In this document: positions 46,053-59,053 of the stretch, piece by piece | How positions within the stretch are numbered: position 1 is the stretch's first letter | How the letters are laid out: the number at the start of each line of letters is the position of its first letter | Assembly (NCBI GenBank): GCA_028274465.1 | Contig: CM051458.1 | Span: 86,820,085-86,884,084 of the forward strand | Length of the DNA: 64,000 bases | Reading direction: 5' to 3' | Origin: Plantago ovata | Lineage: Eukaryota; Streptophyta; Magnoliopsida; Lamiales; Plantaginaceae | Program-made: the position numbers and the translations under genes | Notes under the pieces: generated by a model | Database searches by the model: none | The model's input: the letters and a program-made list of their open reading frames with translations, nothing else | What the model was told of the DNA's origin: nothing

Positions 46053-47573
46053 TGCTCAACGGTGGAAAATGCTGCTTAAACCCTAGCTCACAAAACCCTG
46101 TCGTATTGGTGCCAATTTGCGTGTGCGACAGACAGAGGATGAAGTAGTAGATTATAGCCGCCCTAATTTCTTCAATTTGCCATAGTAACTCGAGGTTTTG
46201 TGCCTCTGAATTGCCTAAGTTATGAATCAATTGGAACACTGAAATCCAATAACTATCTAATACAGTAATACTCCCCAGTTTCTATTTTATTCTCTTTTTG
46301 TTTTTTCTTTTTTTTTCATTTCCTCTTTTATGGTGATAGTGCGAACTGCGAAGAACATGAACTCAAAAGCGTTGTTGCCACTGAGCGATTTAATAAATTG
46401 TCATTATGGAAAATTTAAGAAAAAATTTCCAGAATCCCTACTTTAAGAATGCGATAAATATTTCTAGACCGAAATTTTAATACATGGTCCTTGATCATTA
46501 CTAAGATTTCACCATCTTTTGAGAGGAAACTTGGAAAATTTTATCATATTTTAATTTAGTAGGTGTCATAGGATCCTTTATAAGTAGTTCGGAAAAACCC
46601 TTAAAGTAGGTTACTAATTCACTCTAATACGTATTTTAGAACGTCAACCTTAAATCACCTCCATAAGCATAAGCATAGAATATAGATAATTAGACTAATT
46701 GTACTAGTTAAGGGGGGTTAGTATAATTTTACGGGTTTGCCGTATGGTCAAATCGGAATTAAGAGATCGTAATCAAAAAGGTTATTCCTAGAATAGGTTT
46801 AGTGGTTGAGGGATTTTTTGTCCATACGGACTAAGAATAGTTCATCTTATTTTGTACTAAGACGTAGTGTTATGGACTAAATATATTTCTTAATTTATTT
46901 CAATTATTCCCAACAAACCACTGGAGTTTGATGAAAGAATTCTTATGCGGAGGTTTCTCAGAGGCGCTTCAAATGACTTCTCTTTAAACTCATAGCAAAA
47001 CTGAGCAAATGACTCTTGGAATGTCTTAAACTCGTATATACCTATATATGCTTACATCATAATAGGTTAATTAAAACCTGTTCTTTTCGTCTGAATTGAA
47101 CAAAACTGAATGAAGTTGAACTGAATTGATTTTATTTATAGTATAAAATATAACTAAGTAAATTTTACAGAACTGAAATGAACAAATCTGAACAGAATTG
47201 AATTGAAACTAATAAGTTTTTAAACGTAGACAATAGATACTTAATCTATTGATTTGCCATAATATAGGAAACTAGTGAAATCAGACATTTACATTCACAT
47301 GCATGAAATCCATGATAACCAATGTTATATACAAAAATACTTACATATAATGGTCGTCATACTTATTTATCCACCACAACACAAACCACATACTCCAAAC
47401 ACTAGCGATCGATAATGTGAGAGCAAGTTGTTACACCAATAGACAATAGACAATAGTAATTTGTAAATTGTTCAGGCATTTAACAAATTATTGCGGCATG
47501 AACAGTTTTTTACTCTGAGACCATAGATCGCTAGCCGTACTCAAATAACAATAACATGAGTCTTGAACATATG
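46053..47573. other. Intergenic region upstream of SMU1
   Basis: Contains the SMU1 promoter side and the AGL12-like 3' flank. A region near 47090-47215 is rich in GAATTGAA / CTGAACTGAA-like words, and a similar patch occurs in AGL12 intron 4 (48100-48200), so both may be one short repeat family. No gene recognised. Confidence 0.4.
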
Positions 47574-50500
47574 CTAATATTGATTATGGTGTGTTAATCC
47601 ACTCGGCATTATCAGTGGGTATTCAATGTCACTGATCATCGGTATCATGTCAAAGATCCCATAATTCTCATCTATCTGCAAAATTCACCCAAATACAATT
47701 ACAATTAATTGATATTATAAATTTTTTTATTGCATTTTGAATTTAAAAATTGTTAATCATCTCCTTGGATAAATTGTTTGAGTGAAAATTACCTTCTCTT
47801 GGAGATGCTTGTTAGCTGCTTCAAGAATCTCTTCCTAAAACATGTGGAATATTATTATTAATGTTGAAAAACATCAAAAGTGCAAATAAATTTCTTAAGG
47901 CGCGCACAAACTATATATTCCGTTTTAGATATTTCAAAGTCAATGTAGTAATAATGTAATATCGATGTACTGACCTTATTCCTCAGCAATTGGATCTCTT
48001 GAAACATAATGTCCATCTGCAATTATGTCAAGATTCTCAAATAAATAAGTTCGTCTAATTTGTATGTTAGCCTATAAACGTACATTTGAGAATTGAGAAG
48101 TAATAAGTTTCAATTCATTTCACCTTAATTCAATTCAGTTTAGTTGAGATTTATTAAATTCAATTCACAATAAACAATAAATCAGATTTATTATAAGTTG
48201 AGCTCAGTTAAGAAATTTTCTGGCGAATCAAACATAACCAAGAATTGTTCCGTACCTTTGAAGAACGAACTTGATTAATCCACGACTCGAAATGTTTCTC
48301 GAGCATATCTAATTCGCTCAAACTTGTGGCACCAGTACTTGATCCTCCATATATCAGCCTAATTACCCGAATTGAAATTATAGAGGAAATTAAAACCTGA
48401 ATAGCTCTTGTTAAATATTATTTGTAGCTAGCTCAATCAAATTTACAATCCTTCACCTTAGTTCTTTCTGGAGCAAGTCAATCTCATTCTTCAGCAGACT
48501 GATCTCTTCTTTAGGTCCCTAATATATGTATGATGAAGAAATAAAACCTATTGAGCATCACAACTAAATCAAATGGAAGTGGAACCTTGCTCATGGTCAT
48601 GGATGGATGAAAATCGTATTCAACGAAGATATATTACTAGTACGTATGATGCTTCACGTACAATTGAAGAAGATATAAAGCACCCCCACAAAGTCTTGTC
48701 AATAAAGTAGAAAATTTTGTAATTCGTGATACTTATTTGCACTCAATAATTTGTCAAACATAAAAAGATTATCACTTCAAAAGGCACATATTCTGGGAAA
48801 AAAATAACTCACTTATACTAATTGTACAATTTAATCCTTAACAATTATCTGATTAATGATAATTAGTGGAGAAGAAAGAGAGATGGGTATTCTACGGTCT
48901 CATCTAGGGTGTTCAGAAGTCAGAACCACACCAATTTGAAAATTCGATAATCCGATTCGAACCATTCCGATTCTAAGGCTTCGGATTGGATTACGGATTG
49001 AGATTTTAGTAGTTCGAAAATTTTGATGATCCGATCTGAAAATCCGCGGATTATCCGATCCAGTCCGATATTTACATTCTATATATTTTTCTATTTTTTT
49101 CTAATAATAAAATATAAAAGTTTAGGCTCATAAATCATAATTACAAAAATAATCAATTTAGAGTACTCATTTAATAACCCACACATCTCTTCAGAGTTCA
49201 ACTATAATGCCATTATCTTCTCTTTTCTCTATGGAGCTATATGGTTTGACGGAGAAGGGCGATAATTCTCTGTTACTAAATACGGAAATGCGTTTGGTCA
49301 ACAGATAACGTGAAGAGAAGTTTGCCGACCTGCGCGAGTTAATGAGACGGGAAAGGCTTCTGATTGTTCGACAGCTATGATGTGTCGATTAAGAGAATTT
49401 TGACTTCATTATAATTCTCCTTCCTCTCAGCCGGATAACTCCATTATCCCTCCATTATCCAATTTCGGTTACTGTTCAAGAGAATTGCCCTACCATATTT
49501 ATCTTCCCAATCTCCTCAACCAAACGCCTCCTATTTGTTTGACATGAAGTTACGAGAGATCGGAGACAAAATATTTCCCTTTTAAACTTGAATGTGGATT
49601 TTTTTAAAGTATATGTAATTTATTTTCGTCATAGACTTTTAATCGTAGACATGAAATATGTAATTTATTTTGTTGGGCTACTATCATGTTATACAATTTT
49701 ATTATTTAATTATTTTATGTTGAAAATTTTCAAAAAGTCATTCAAATAAAAAGTGAAAAGTTGAAAAAATATAGGTTGTGTTGATATTTATTCGAACTAT
49801 CCGATATCTGCGGATTTAACCGATCCGATGTCGGATTAATCGGAATCCGACCCGGGGGCTTCGGATTGGATTACGTACGGATATTTAGTGATTTTCCACC
49901 CGAATCCGAAAAAATCCAAAACATAGGATCGGACTAATCCGATTCAATCCGATATACACCCCTAGTCTCATCATAAAATTTTCATAATTAAAAACGAAAA
50001 AAATAATTAAAGAAGTAAAATAAATTAATTATTTGATAAAAGGAGGTAAAAATTAAAGAAGTCGAAAGAAAAAATTAATCATGCACCTGCATATTACAGG
50101 GTGACAAATTGACATACCATAGTGACTTGGTTGTTATCTTTGTGCTCCTCTACAGCTGAAACTGATGATCCAGTACTGCCAGAGCCGGTATATTGCATGT
50201 ACCTCTCTATCATGCCTTCCATAGTTCTTCCATATTGCACACAAACAAATAAGAGTAAGATTTAAAAAAAAAAACAAAAAATGTTTTACACTCATATAAC
50301 CTAACCTAGTTGGTCGATTATATAACTCAGACGAAATCAGTTTTACACTAAGTTAGTGTCAACGAGTTTTTCTCAAGAATTTATGCACAAATAATTAAGA
50401 TAATAATTATTGTTGTTAAAATTAATTACCTCCTTCCTAAAAAATCAATCCTAATTACGTAAATGAGTTACTAAAATTACAAAAATTGGTGAGTCCTATA

Positions 50501-50914
50501 TTGTGAAAAGAATGAACATATATATAGGTTGGAATAAAACTAAAAAATAAAAAATAAAATCATAATTTTAATATCGTTAAAACTTAAAAGTTCGTATAGT
50601 CTAAGAGCCCAATAAAGAAATGTGTGGGAATAATAAATGGAAGTTGTGTAAATGAGTGTTGAACTGAAATGGTCTAATTTACTTCGAAAAAAACACAATT
50701 GCGAGGGAATAAGTTGTGAGATAGACACATACCCTTTGGTGGCAAGTTCATACCGCTTGCCTTGGTTGGATAAAATGAGAAGTCCAATATCAGCATCACA
50801 GAGAACAGAGAGCTCCTTAGCCTTCTTGAGAAGTCCGGTACGCCGCTTGCAGAAGGTGACCTGCCGGTGTACTGGATTCTCGATCCTCTTCATCTGAATC
50901 TTTCCACGAACCAT
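47574..50914 (-). CDS. AGL12: AGL12-like MADS-box transcription factor
   Basis: Seven exons join in phase to 213 residues: 50914-50733, 50226-50118, 48518-48457, 48358-48256, 48016-47975, 47834-47793, 47675-47574. Exon 1 encodes the DNA-binding MADS domain ([20 protein letters not shown], then [20 protein letters not shown]); the rest is the I region, K-box coiled coil ([20 protein letters not shown]) and a short C-terminus (PLIMPSG, matching the AGL12 ending). AGL12 (XAL1) in Arabidopsis promotes root growth and flowering; orthology here is inferred from sequence. The seven-exon MIKCc layout and 182-nt first exon are typical. Intron 2 is large because of a hAT-like insertion. The ATG at 50953 is too far upstream to be preferred. 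Confidence 0.93.
48905..49964. mobile_element. hAT-like non-autonomous element in AGL12 intron 2
   Basis: A 1,060-bp element with short inverted ends (TAGGGTGTTC left, ACACCCCTA right) is flanked by a perfect 8-bp duplication, GTCTCATC (48897-48904 and 49965-49972), the hAT hallmark. Both flanks inside the ends are rich in words of the type ATCCGATCCGAT and GGATTATCCGAT, probably subterminal transposase-binding repeats. No coding frame. It lies between exons 2 and 3 and leaves their splice sites intact. Confidence 0.88.
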
Positions 50915-51149
50915 AGTGATCGATATAGTTTTGCTTACTAGATTGAGATACAATTAAATTAGCTAGATGAAAGAGTGATCAACTTTCAATAATGAATTTG
51001 TATACACTTTGGTGATGAATTAATTAATCTTGTCAATTGCATGCAGATAAACCTTCCACTAGTTTGAACTAGCTTCCAGGTTCTCCAAACTAGAGGGAGA
51101 GAGAGAATGAAATGAGAGTTTGGTTCGTTTTCTCCATGGCTTGCAACCC

Positions 51150-51158
51150 TATATATAC
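51150..51158 (-). promoter_or_regulatory. TATA box candidate for the AGL12-like gene
   Basis: TGTATATATA on the minus strand, about 240 bp before the ATG, followed by a CT-rich leader (CATTCTCTCTCTCCCTC). Position and leader composition fit a plant core promoter. Confidence 0.4.
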
Positions 51159-51638
51159 ATGCATATTCTCTTTTTAATTACATCATCACTTAAAAGAATA
51201 TAGAATTGAAATACCCCTTACAAAAGTACAATTTATGGTTGGAAGCCACTTAAACATTTACAACTAATTTATGATAGTACTGAATTCACCTTTTTATGTG
51301 TGTTACTCTTGCTACTTTGTGTCAATCCGATTTTGGTGGTCATAGGTTTACATATATTCTACGGACCATGCACATGCTTACTGCAATATTGTTAGTTTAT
51401 TCCGTGCATACTCAAAGGCGGATAAGTTTCTAATGTAATTGATAGAAAAAAATTATGATGAATAAAAAGAAACACCAAGTATACAATCCTAGGCGCTCAA
51501 AATACAACAAATTGTAGGGATTCCAGAAATCCCAACACGCTTGGGCCATGGCTAGTTCATGGACCACGGTAATCCAGTAGCAGAGAGCATTTATATATCT
51601 TGTTTATTTAGGTTTTGCCAGTAATTGTGGATATATTT
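51159..51638. other. Region upstream of the AGL12-like gene
   Basis: AT-rich promoter and intergenic DNA with no recognised gene or CArG cluster. Confidence 0.4.
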
Positions 51639-51834
51639 CACTACAAGAAAAAAGGATTTCAACAACAGTTTTTTTAGTTGGTGAAAGTTAATTTTCCGTT
51701 AGAGGTGGTCTTTCCCAACAAAAAATTTTGTTGCCTATAGTGTGCCTGTTGGTGGCGTTTCTAATTACTGTCGCAACAAACTGATTTTTCGTTGGAAAGT
51801 TACTGTTGGTGAAGGTTATGTTTCTCTTGTAGTG
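51639..51834. mobile_element. CACTA-type MITE
   Basis: Starts CACTACAAGAAAAAAGG and ends TTCTCTTGTAGTG, 196 bp. Inner sequences (TTGGTGAAAGTTA, and GTTGGTGAAGGTTATG near the right end) recur. A 3-bp duplication is not exact (TTT / TGT). A miniature derivative unrelated in its interior to the CACTA element at 16467. Confidence 0.8.
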
Positions 51835-52862
51835 TGTCTAACCTTATCAGTAGAGATAAAGACGAGTAGAGATTTAGGATTTACATTCCAACTTCTATTC
51901 CGCTTAGAACCCTAATTCTCCAGGTTTCTGTCTGGTACATTAGTATATAAGCATAGCAGGAAATGACTTTTTATTTACGTTTGATGATTAATACACATAA
52001 ATATTCCCCGGAGTCTTTTTGTCTTCTCTTGTTCATCCATACATAGAAATATTCTTCGATGTCTTTTCCCAATTCTCTCTTGTTCAATCATGGACATTCT
52101 TGATTCTTCCGTCGCTCTTGCCGACTCATCCTTCCTTTTTGATCCAACTACCATTGGGGAATGACCTGATCGTCCGCTTCATAACGAACTAATTTGATGC
52201 CAAGATCCCGTAAGGTAGATGATGGAGGTTAGTTTTCTTTCCTTTCCTCTGATTTGTCCTAGACAAATCGGTGAGAAACAACATAACATAATTGGGGGGT
52301 TGATTAGTCAAGGTATGTACTAATCCTCTCAAGTTTATAGTAATGAATGAAAACTTCAAAAGTGTGTTGGATATAAGTGTTGATCGGTGAATAATACAAA
52401 TAGTGCTCGGAGGAGATCGCAATACAATAACCATTTAAACTCATGAGCCATTAGTGGGCCTGGCCCAATATGCAATTGGGCCGGACCTAGACAAGATGCT
52501 CACTCATAAGCCTTTCAGGGTTTGGCCATGAGCGGTTGAACTTTCTAACTTTTCTTCGAGTAATAATGTTTTGTGATAATTATTGTCCAACTTAAGAACT
52601 TGGCATATGGGTTGGCTATACGACCCTTGGCATGTTATGATGTGCTTGTCGTAAAGTAGAAAAACCCTGGGAGTTCAATGTGAAAGTAGTCGATCCAGAT
52701 GGAGTTCGTCCCGGCAGTCTTGTGTCATGCCTTCTTATGTTTATAGATCCTTGACCAGTTTGAATAGAACTTGCTCTAGGCAAATCTGAGCTGAGCTGAG
52801 CTCCAAGATGGGGCAGTTCATCTAAATTCTAAAGCGTCCTTGTACGTTTAAATTAGACATAA
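51835..52862. other. Intergenic region
   Basis: No gene supported. A minus-strand frame at 52189-52434 lacks family features. CCCAATATGCAATTGGGCC (52465) is a short palindrome. Confidence 0.35.
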
Positions 52863-53270
52863 TATCATGCAATACCCCTCCTATTGCACATCTTTGCATA
52901 TGAAGCCTCCTTATTCCCAGAATTACAAGAGTCGGATTTTATTTGACCGACCAAAAATTCAAAATTCCGTTTAGGGAAAACAAACACGCCCTTAGCTCTT
53001 TTTTTGTTTTCCTTTTATTTCTTTTTATTGTTTTTCCTTCTTATTTTATAATTTTCTTCTTATTTTTTCTATCTTCTTCTTATTTCTCATCATCTCCGGT
53101 GCCGGAAAAATTCCGACACCGGAGTAATTCCGGTAGAAGTTTTACAGCTCCGTTTTGGAGCTGTAACATCTCCAAAATGGAGCTGTAAATCGGAGCTTTA
53201 ACAGCTACAGCTCCTGTAACCGCTCCAAATCGGAGTTGTAAAGCTCCGTTTTGGAGTTTAAAAGAGCTCC

Positions 53271-53482
53271 TGTAACGACCCGACCAATCCGGCCGGCGTG
53301 GTTACTCTTGGACGGACCCACACACGTCCCCACAGTATGATATTGTCCGCTTTGGGCCTGAGCCCGCACGGATTTGCTTTTGGAATCACCCAAAAGGCCT
53401 CATACCATGTGAGAGTGGTGGTCTAACATATATACCCTTTATTCCAATCACTCTTAAGCGATGTGGGATGCGGGGCATTACA
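53271..53482 (-). repeat. TRIM LTR copy 1
   Basis: 212 bp, TGTAACGACCCG...GGGGCATTACA on the plus strand. Nearly identical to copies 2 and 3. Confidence 0.9.
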
Positions 53483-53611
53483 AACTACCCCCCTTAAAGC
53501 CTCGACGTCCTCGTCGAGCGCCTTAAGTGGTGGGGGTGACAAACTGACAATAACCTTTACCAACCGTCCACCCGGTGCGGGCTTTGGGTTGGTCTAGGCT
53601 CTGATACCATT

Positions 53612-53823
53612 TGTAACGACCCGACCAATCCGGCCGGCGTGGTTACTCTTGGACGGACCCACACACGTCCCCACAGTATGATATTGTCCGCTTTGGGCCT
53701 GAGCCCGCACAGATTTGCTTTTGGAATCACCCAAAAGGCCTCATACCATGTGAGAGTGGTGGTCTAACATATATACCCTTTATTCCAATCACTCTTAAGC
53801 GATGTGGGATGCGGGGCATTACA
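53612..53823 (-). repeat. TRIM LTR copy 2
   Basis: 212 bp. The middle copy serves both neighbouring internal segments. Few differences from copy 1 (for example CACAGATT for CACGGATT). Confidence 0.9.
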
Positions 53824-53952
53824 AACTACCCCCCTTAAAGCCTTGACGTCCTCGTCGAGCGCCTTAAGTGGTGGGGGTGACAAACTGACAATAACCTTTA
53901 CCAACCGTCCACCCGGTGCGGTCTTTGGGTTGGTCTAGGCTCTGATACCATT

Positions 53953-54164
53953 TGTAACGACCCGACCAATTCGGCCGGCGTGGTTACTCCTGGACGGACC
54001 CACACACGTTCCCACAGTATGATATTGTCCGCTTTGGACCTGAGCCCGCACGGATTTGCTTTTGGAATCACCCAAAAGGCCTCATACCATGTGATAGTGG
54101 TGGTCTAACATATATATCCTTTATTTCAATCACTCTTAAGCGATGTGGGATGCGGGGCATTACA
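53953..54164 (-). repeat. TRIM LTR copy 3
   Basis: 212 bp, with a few more substitutions (AATTCGG for AATCCGG, TTTGGACC for TTTGGGCC). On the minus strand it is the outer 5' LTR. Confidence 0.9.
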
Positions 54165-54668
54165 GCTCCGGTGAGGAGCTGTTTACAACTCTCTGGTTTG
54201 AAGCTGTAAACAGCTCCTCATCGGAGAGCAGTAAACAGCTCCTCACCGGAGCTGTAAAACATCTCCGTTTTGGAGCTTTTATGGCTCCGATTTGGAGTTG
54301 TTTATAGTAATTTTTTTTCTTTTCAAAAATAATTTAGGACTTAGTTTGAAATATAATATTTGTAGGGGCTTGTTTTAAAATAAATTTTGAGACCATTTGG
54401 AAATATATTAAAGTATGTAGGTTAGTTTTGAAATATTTAGTTTTAATTTTGTAATAACGAAAATATATGGGTTGAATGTGTAATAACGAAAAGTTTAATC
54501 TGTTTGGCTGGCAGCCAAAAGCCAAAATTCCGACGAGGACAAATTGGTATTTTTCATGATTTAGAGCGTGAAAAGTCAAAATCGTGGGGTTATGTGTAAT
54601 TAAAATTGAACAAGAAGGTGTACGGTGCAAACTTGAGAATAACGAGGGGGCCGATGTAATTTCGTTGA

Positions 54669-55283
54669 AAAAAATGTATTATATGTAATGGACCCGTTTA
54701 AATTATAGAAATGATGAAATAATTTCACATGGTGGATGTGAATAATAAAGGGATCGATGAACTTTAGTCAGCTTATAAGATATGGCACTATCGTCCTGGT
54801 AGATCTTATTGACATAATGAAATGTTCTTTCTCAAAAGCCCTGTGTGATTAGAGCATCTTTAAATTCTAGGTGAGCAACAACCAACCTCACTTGAGCCGT
54901 ACATCGGACAGCCTTAATTTGGCTTCTCAGATTCACCAGAAGTCAAGAACTACATTAATAGTATTTGTATTTCAGCTCCTCTCTCATGCGTTTTTCTTTT
55001 ATAATATAAATATAAATATCCTCCCTAACCTTTTTCATAAAGTTAATTTTTTACTACTTGATGAAAAGAGAAGGAATAAAAACACTGAAAATATAAAATA
55101 TTTTACTTGGAAACCCTATTGTTATGTATGATGACATTTGTATATGACTGGTTATAGTTCCTACAATTTGGTCATCATTGAGATTATAGTGCATGGATAA
55201 ATTACCCCTAATTTGGGATTCATTTAGTTCATTCTCGTTTTAAAATCCTAATACACTAGCTATATTAATGAAAGAACATCATC
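54669..55283. other. Intergenic AT-rich DNA
   Basis: No recognised gene. A small plus-strand frame at 54871-55131 has no family features. Confidence 0.35.
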
Positions 55284-55420
55284 TTTTTTTAAACGACAAA
55301 ATAAATAAATTATTACTTAAAAGAGCATAAAAAATACTCCGAAACAAACTTACAAAGAAATACACGGAATAAACCTCCGGCTTAGATGAGAAATTTGGTT
55401 AAGATGATTACTGTTATTAT
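55284..55420 (-). mobile_element. LINE 3' tail fragment
   Basis: A T-run (minus-strand poly-A) then AAACGACAAAATAAATAAATTATTACTTAAAAGAGCATAAAAAATACTCCGAAACAAAC-like sequence, related to the tail at 10918. Only the 3' UTR remains. Confidence 0.4.
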
Positions 55421-56690
55421 TCACGAAGAATGGGTGTATTATTCCTTATTGTAATATTTGTGATTATTAGTTTGGGTTTGGACTTGGCTCCTGCTTTGGA
55501 TGATTGAGGTATTGATATTGATAGGCTATGTCTTGGTTGGTTATATATTTGGGAGGTTTGTTCCGTGTATCTAGATGTATGTTTATCTGGACCATCCACC
55601 CCATTCACTTCTCTTCATATAGCAACAACGGGACAAAACAATCCAACCCTATTCAATGATACCATTCCGTCAATTCCTTGAGATAATAGACTTCCCCTAA
55701 CCAACCTCCTACACCCTATGCCGTTTCGGACACGTGGCAAGAAATTTAATGTTGTGGTCCAGGGAAGCACCAAAGATAAAAAAAATCATACCTAAAATGA
55801 AAATGAAAGGGGCATCCCAAAGACTATTGAAATCGAATTTTGACTCAGAAAAAGGAGATGAAATTCCTTGTTCGAGTTGACTAAATTCTTTAAGATTACA
55901 AGAGAAAAAAAGTCCTAAGGGGAAGCTTTCCAAATCGGATTTAAACGTAGAGAAGATTTTTAAGACTCGATTGCAACCGAATCCCCTAATCGAGTTTACT
56001 TAAGTTCAACCCTAGAATACCTCAAGTATTGACCCCTTGAAAGCCCAAATGATGCAGCCCCATCAGCGAGCTCCCAATTTCCTTATTTTCCTTGGCAAAC
56101 CTGAAACCAAAAAACCACACCTCCCACGGCCTTAAAACCATTAGACCCTTAAGTCACCAACACAATCCATCAAATCATTAAAGCTCAAACTCGAACCATA
56201 AGCTACCCAAATATATAAAAGTGCTACCCAACACCACTAGTCTCGAAAAATCAACATAGCCGGACACTACCCCGAAGGGCCATGTAATCCAAAAAATGTA
56301 GAAATCCTCCAAAAATATAGATACTACGGTGTGGACACCCCACATGGACTTATGAAATAAAAACCCATTCAAAAAAAACATTAAAAGAGCATGAGAGGCC
56401 TTCAAGGTTTAGACAAGTGCTACACAATCTCCCTTATTAAAACAAAGAGATATAAAGGATAGAACATAACTACTAAACGGTCGTGTAATCCACACCTCAA
56501 AATATCCTCTATCAATAAGATTATTAAGAATTGAACACTAACATAACCACTCAAACGCCCCACACAAAACTCTCAAGAAAAATAAGCCAATCCACAAAAG
56601 TCAACACCAAAACTACCATTTAAGAACAACAACCAATTATTAAATAAAAACTAGGCCGCCAATCCAAGCATTATTCAAATGGCAAAATAG
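55421..56690. other. Intergenic region
   Basis: Long minus-strand frames near 55709-55933 and 56178-56405 look like random or LINE-derived sequence (FIFGMIFFIFGAS-like hydrophobic). No motif I can name. Confidence 0.3.
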
Positions 56691-56860
56691 CGTTTTGCCC
56701 CTGAACTTTGCATGTTTGTGTGATTTGCCCCTTAAATTTGTTTGGTTGCGACATGCCCCCTGAACTTTTACATGGGTTGCAATTTGCCCTTTCTAAGTGT
56801 TTTTCGACTGCGTTTGAATCACACATTCCGTTCAGGGGGCATATCCATGTTAGTTATTTT
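56691..56860. repeat. Transposon-end-like fragment
   Basis: Alternating TTTTGCCCCTGAACTTTGCATG, ATTTGCCCCTTAAATTTG and GACATGCCCCCTGAAC words, similar in style to long terminal repeats of plant Mutator-like elements. The partner end was not found, so it is solitary. Confidence 0.4.
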
Positions 56861-59053
56861 TTAACCGAAACTATGGGTTTGTAAAAAAAATCATTCATGT
56901 AAGACTTCGTATCAATTTAATTTAGTTCATTTTAAATTTGATTAGTTATTTTTTATATTACAAAATTTGTTAATATAATTCAGTTTGGTTTAAAAAACAT
57001 CAATCTAAAAATAAATAAAAACCAAAAACAACAGAATATTAGTGGTACGCTTATGTCACCCTTAATTTGTAAGAGTTTTTCTTTTTTAAGATAACGAAAC
57101 TTCTATTTCGGATAAAATACGAAAGCATGCTAAAGGATGGTCAGCTCATCGTCCACCATGCACTCTCATCTTAACTTTGAAGGCAAGAATCTTGTCAAAT
57201 CAAATCAACGAACTGACGAAGCATCAATTAATCACTAGTAGTTAATTAGCTAGGACACAGATACCAAAAAAATTTAATCACACTTTTATCATTAGTCATA
57301 GTAGTACTGTTTGTACGAAAAATAAAATAATTGATAAATGTAAATGTTTACTTGACAACATTTATATTTTTATAATAATATATAGCCCGGGTCTTAATTA
57401 AATATAGATACTCACTTGTAATAATTTGCACATCATTGTCACAATTAATTAACAGAGAAATTCATTCGTAACATAACACAATTCTCCATCTTAAATAAAC
57501 TCACACCACCATTGCATGTACAACCTTGTATTTTGTTGGAATTTAATCCTGGACCTGGTTGGTTAGGAAATATCCTAAGTTGTTCTCTCATAACATGACA
57601 CCATCTTGTGAATCTTGATCATTGGTTGCATGCATACTGTCTTAAGGATCAGGCACGTGGATATTCCCAGAACCTACAAAAGGTCCAAAAATTCTTTGTG
57701 AAACTGCAAATTGGTACTATAAAGATTAGACAAAGGTAAGGAGTAAGAACCTTTTGGTGCAAATCTTAATATAATATGTCAAGTGTTGGAGAGCACCAAT
57801 GAAAAGCACAAGAAATATAATTAATGGTGCATGTTTAATAACAGTATCAGCAGCCTACAACTTGTAATAGATTTAGTGCAACAATACACGTCAAATTTCA
57901 TGTAAATGTGATATTTATTCCTTAAAAATATTCTCCATGTTTCGAAAAGATTATTCCTCAGTAATATGTCGTCAAATGTATGTTTGTGCTACATAGCATC
58001 AATGGTGATCCCGCGCATCATACAAACTTTGCCTTCAATTTCAAGGGAAGCGACCATATTCCCTTTAGGCTTTAACCTTCTCACTTTTAAACCCATGATA
58101 ATCCGGATCGTAACTCATTTAGCTATGTTCAACACAATTAAATGATATTGAGATCTACGATATATGAAACTATCTCATATATATTGGGAAAAGGCGGAAA
58201 GCCTCTCTCCAATTTCCCATCTTTTGAATTGGATGTCTAGTAATTTATTAGTTTATATGTTTACAGGAAGCTGGTTCCAAGGTGCTTATTTCATATTTTA
58301 ACAGGGAAGTTGCAGGCTAGCTTGTGGAGCAACAATGCACAAGGACATCGTGCTAAAGGATGCTTGTATAACAAGTAGAAGTATGAATCAAATGCAAGAT
58401 GTGAAAGTGGAATTTTTAATTTGTGTATAGAGAAATGACCAAAAATGTTGATATTTTGGCTAATGAAGGAAGAAAGAGGTCTTTTGGAGCAACACAATCA
58501 GCTCATTCTATACTATCTTTCGTGCATGTATTTTTCGGATGTGTGTCCTAAATGGCTATGTGATGTAATGAAATTAGATGAAGTAGGATCTATTCGGTTT
58601 GTAAACAATGATGTTGTCTGAATGAATGCACTATTCTGGAAACAAATAGTTCAGTAATCAGAAGCTCCAGTTGTGACGAGAAAGATTTTTGTATAATTTG
58701 AGTGGTGATCGGAGTTCTTTACTTATTGTGTAATTTTGGATTAACATAATAAATCAACTAATTTGTTTTTAATAACCCATCTGAGGTCTCAAATCGGACC
58801 TTCCAGTTTTGTCACGCAAAGCTTCCAATATTTATTTTCTTATAAAGAGAAATGATTTAAGGTTTTGAATTTTGTGGAATATGTTAGGGTTAGGTTTATG
58901 GTGAAGGAATTCGGGAATTTAGACTAGAATGATAAGTTAGGACAAAACATTAGGACTTATTTCTCAAGTATTTATTTCTCAAGGACAAAGAACAAAGTTG
59001 ACCGCGATTGTAGGGACCAAAATGAAATTCATCTTATTTCAAGTTGAATAATT
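56861..59053. other. Intergenic region upstream of the secreted-protein gene
   Basis: AT-rich, no gene with family support. Frames at 58190-58500 are short. It includes the promoter of the gene starting at 59268; no sure TATA box. Confidence 0.35.

Larger units (their letters stand above)
53271..54164 (-). mobile_element. Tandem TRIM retrotransposon: three LTRs, two internal segments
   Basis: Three LTR copies of exactly 212 bp (53271-53482, 53612-53823, 53953-54164) alternate with two 129-bp internal segments. On the minus strand each LTR ends CGTTACA, and after AA comes TGGTATCAGAGCC, the initiator-Met tRNA primer-binding site. The internal segment ends in the polypurine tract AAGGGGGGTAG. 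There is no coding capacity, so this is a terminal-repeat retrotransposon in miniature. The array is flanked by GCTCC on both sides (53266-53270, 54165-54169), a 5-bp target duplication, although GCTCC is frequent in the host array. The tandem form probably arose by unequal recombination between LTRs. Confidence 0.9.
52863..54668. mobile_element. Palindrome-array element I, interrupted by a TRIM
   Basis: The array at 53094-53270 starts with TCCGGTGCCGGAA and continues with ACAGCTCCGTTTTGGAGCTGTA units. It resumes at 54165-54300 after a TRIM insertion. The right arm has the inverted family block (AGCGTGAAAAGTCAAAATCGTGG and TTTGGCTGGCAGCC). The ends are only weakly similar, so borders are approximate. 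Confidence 0.6.

Noticed and set aside
51090-51137. 15-codon uORF before the AGL12-like start
   Set aside because: Its ATG lies only about 15-20 bp after the TATA box candidate, so it is probably upstream of the transcription start.
57640-57680. Possible last exon (GSGNIHVPDP stop) on the minus strand
   Set aside because: Too short, and no upstream exon could be found.
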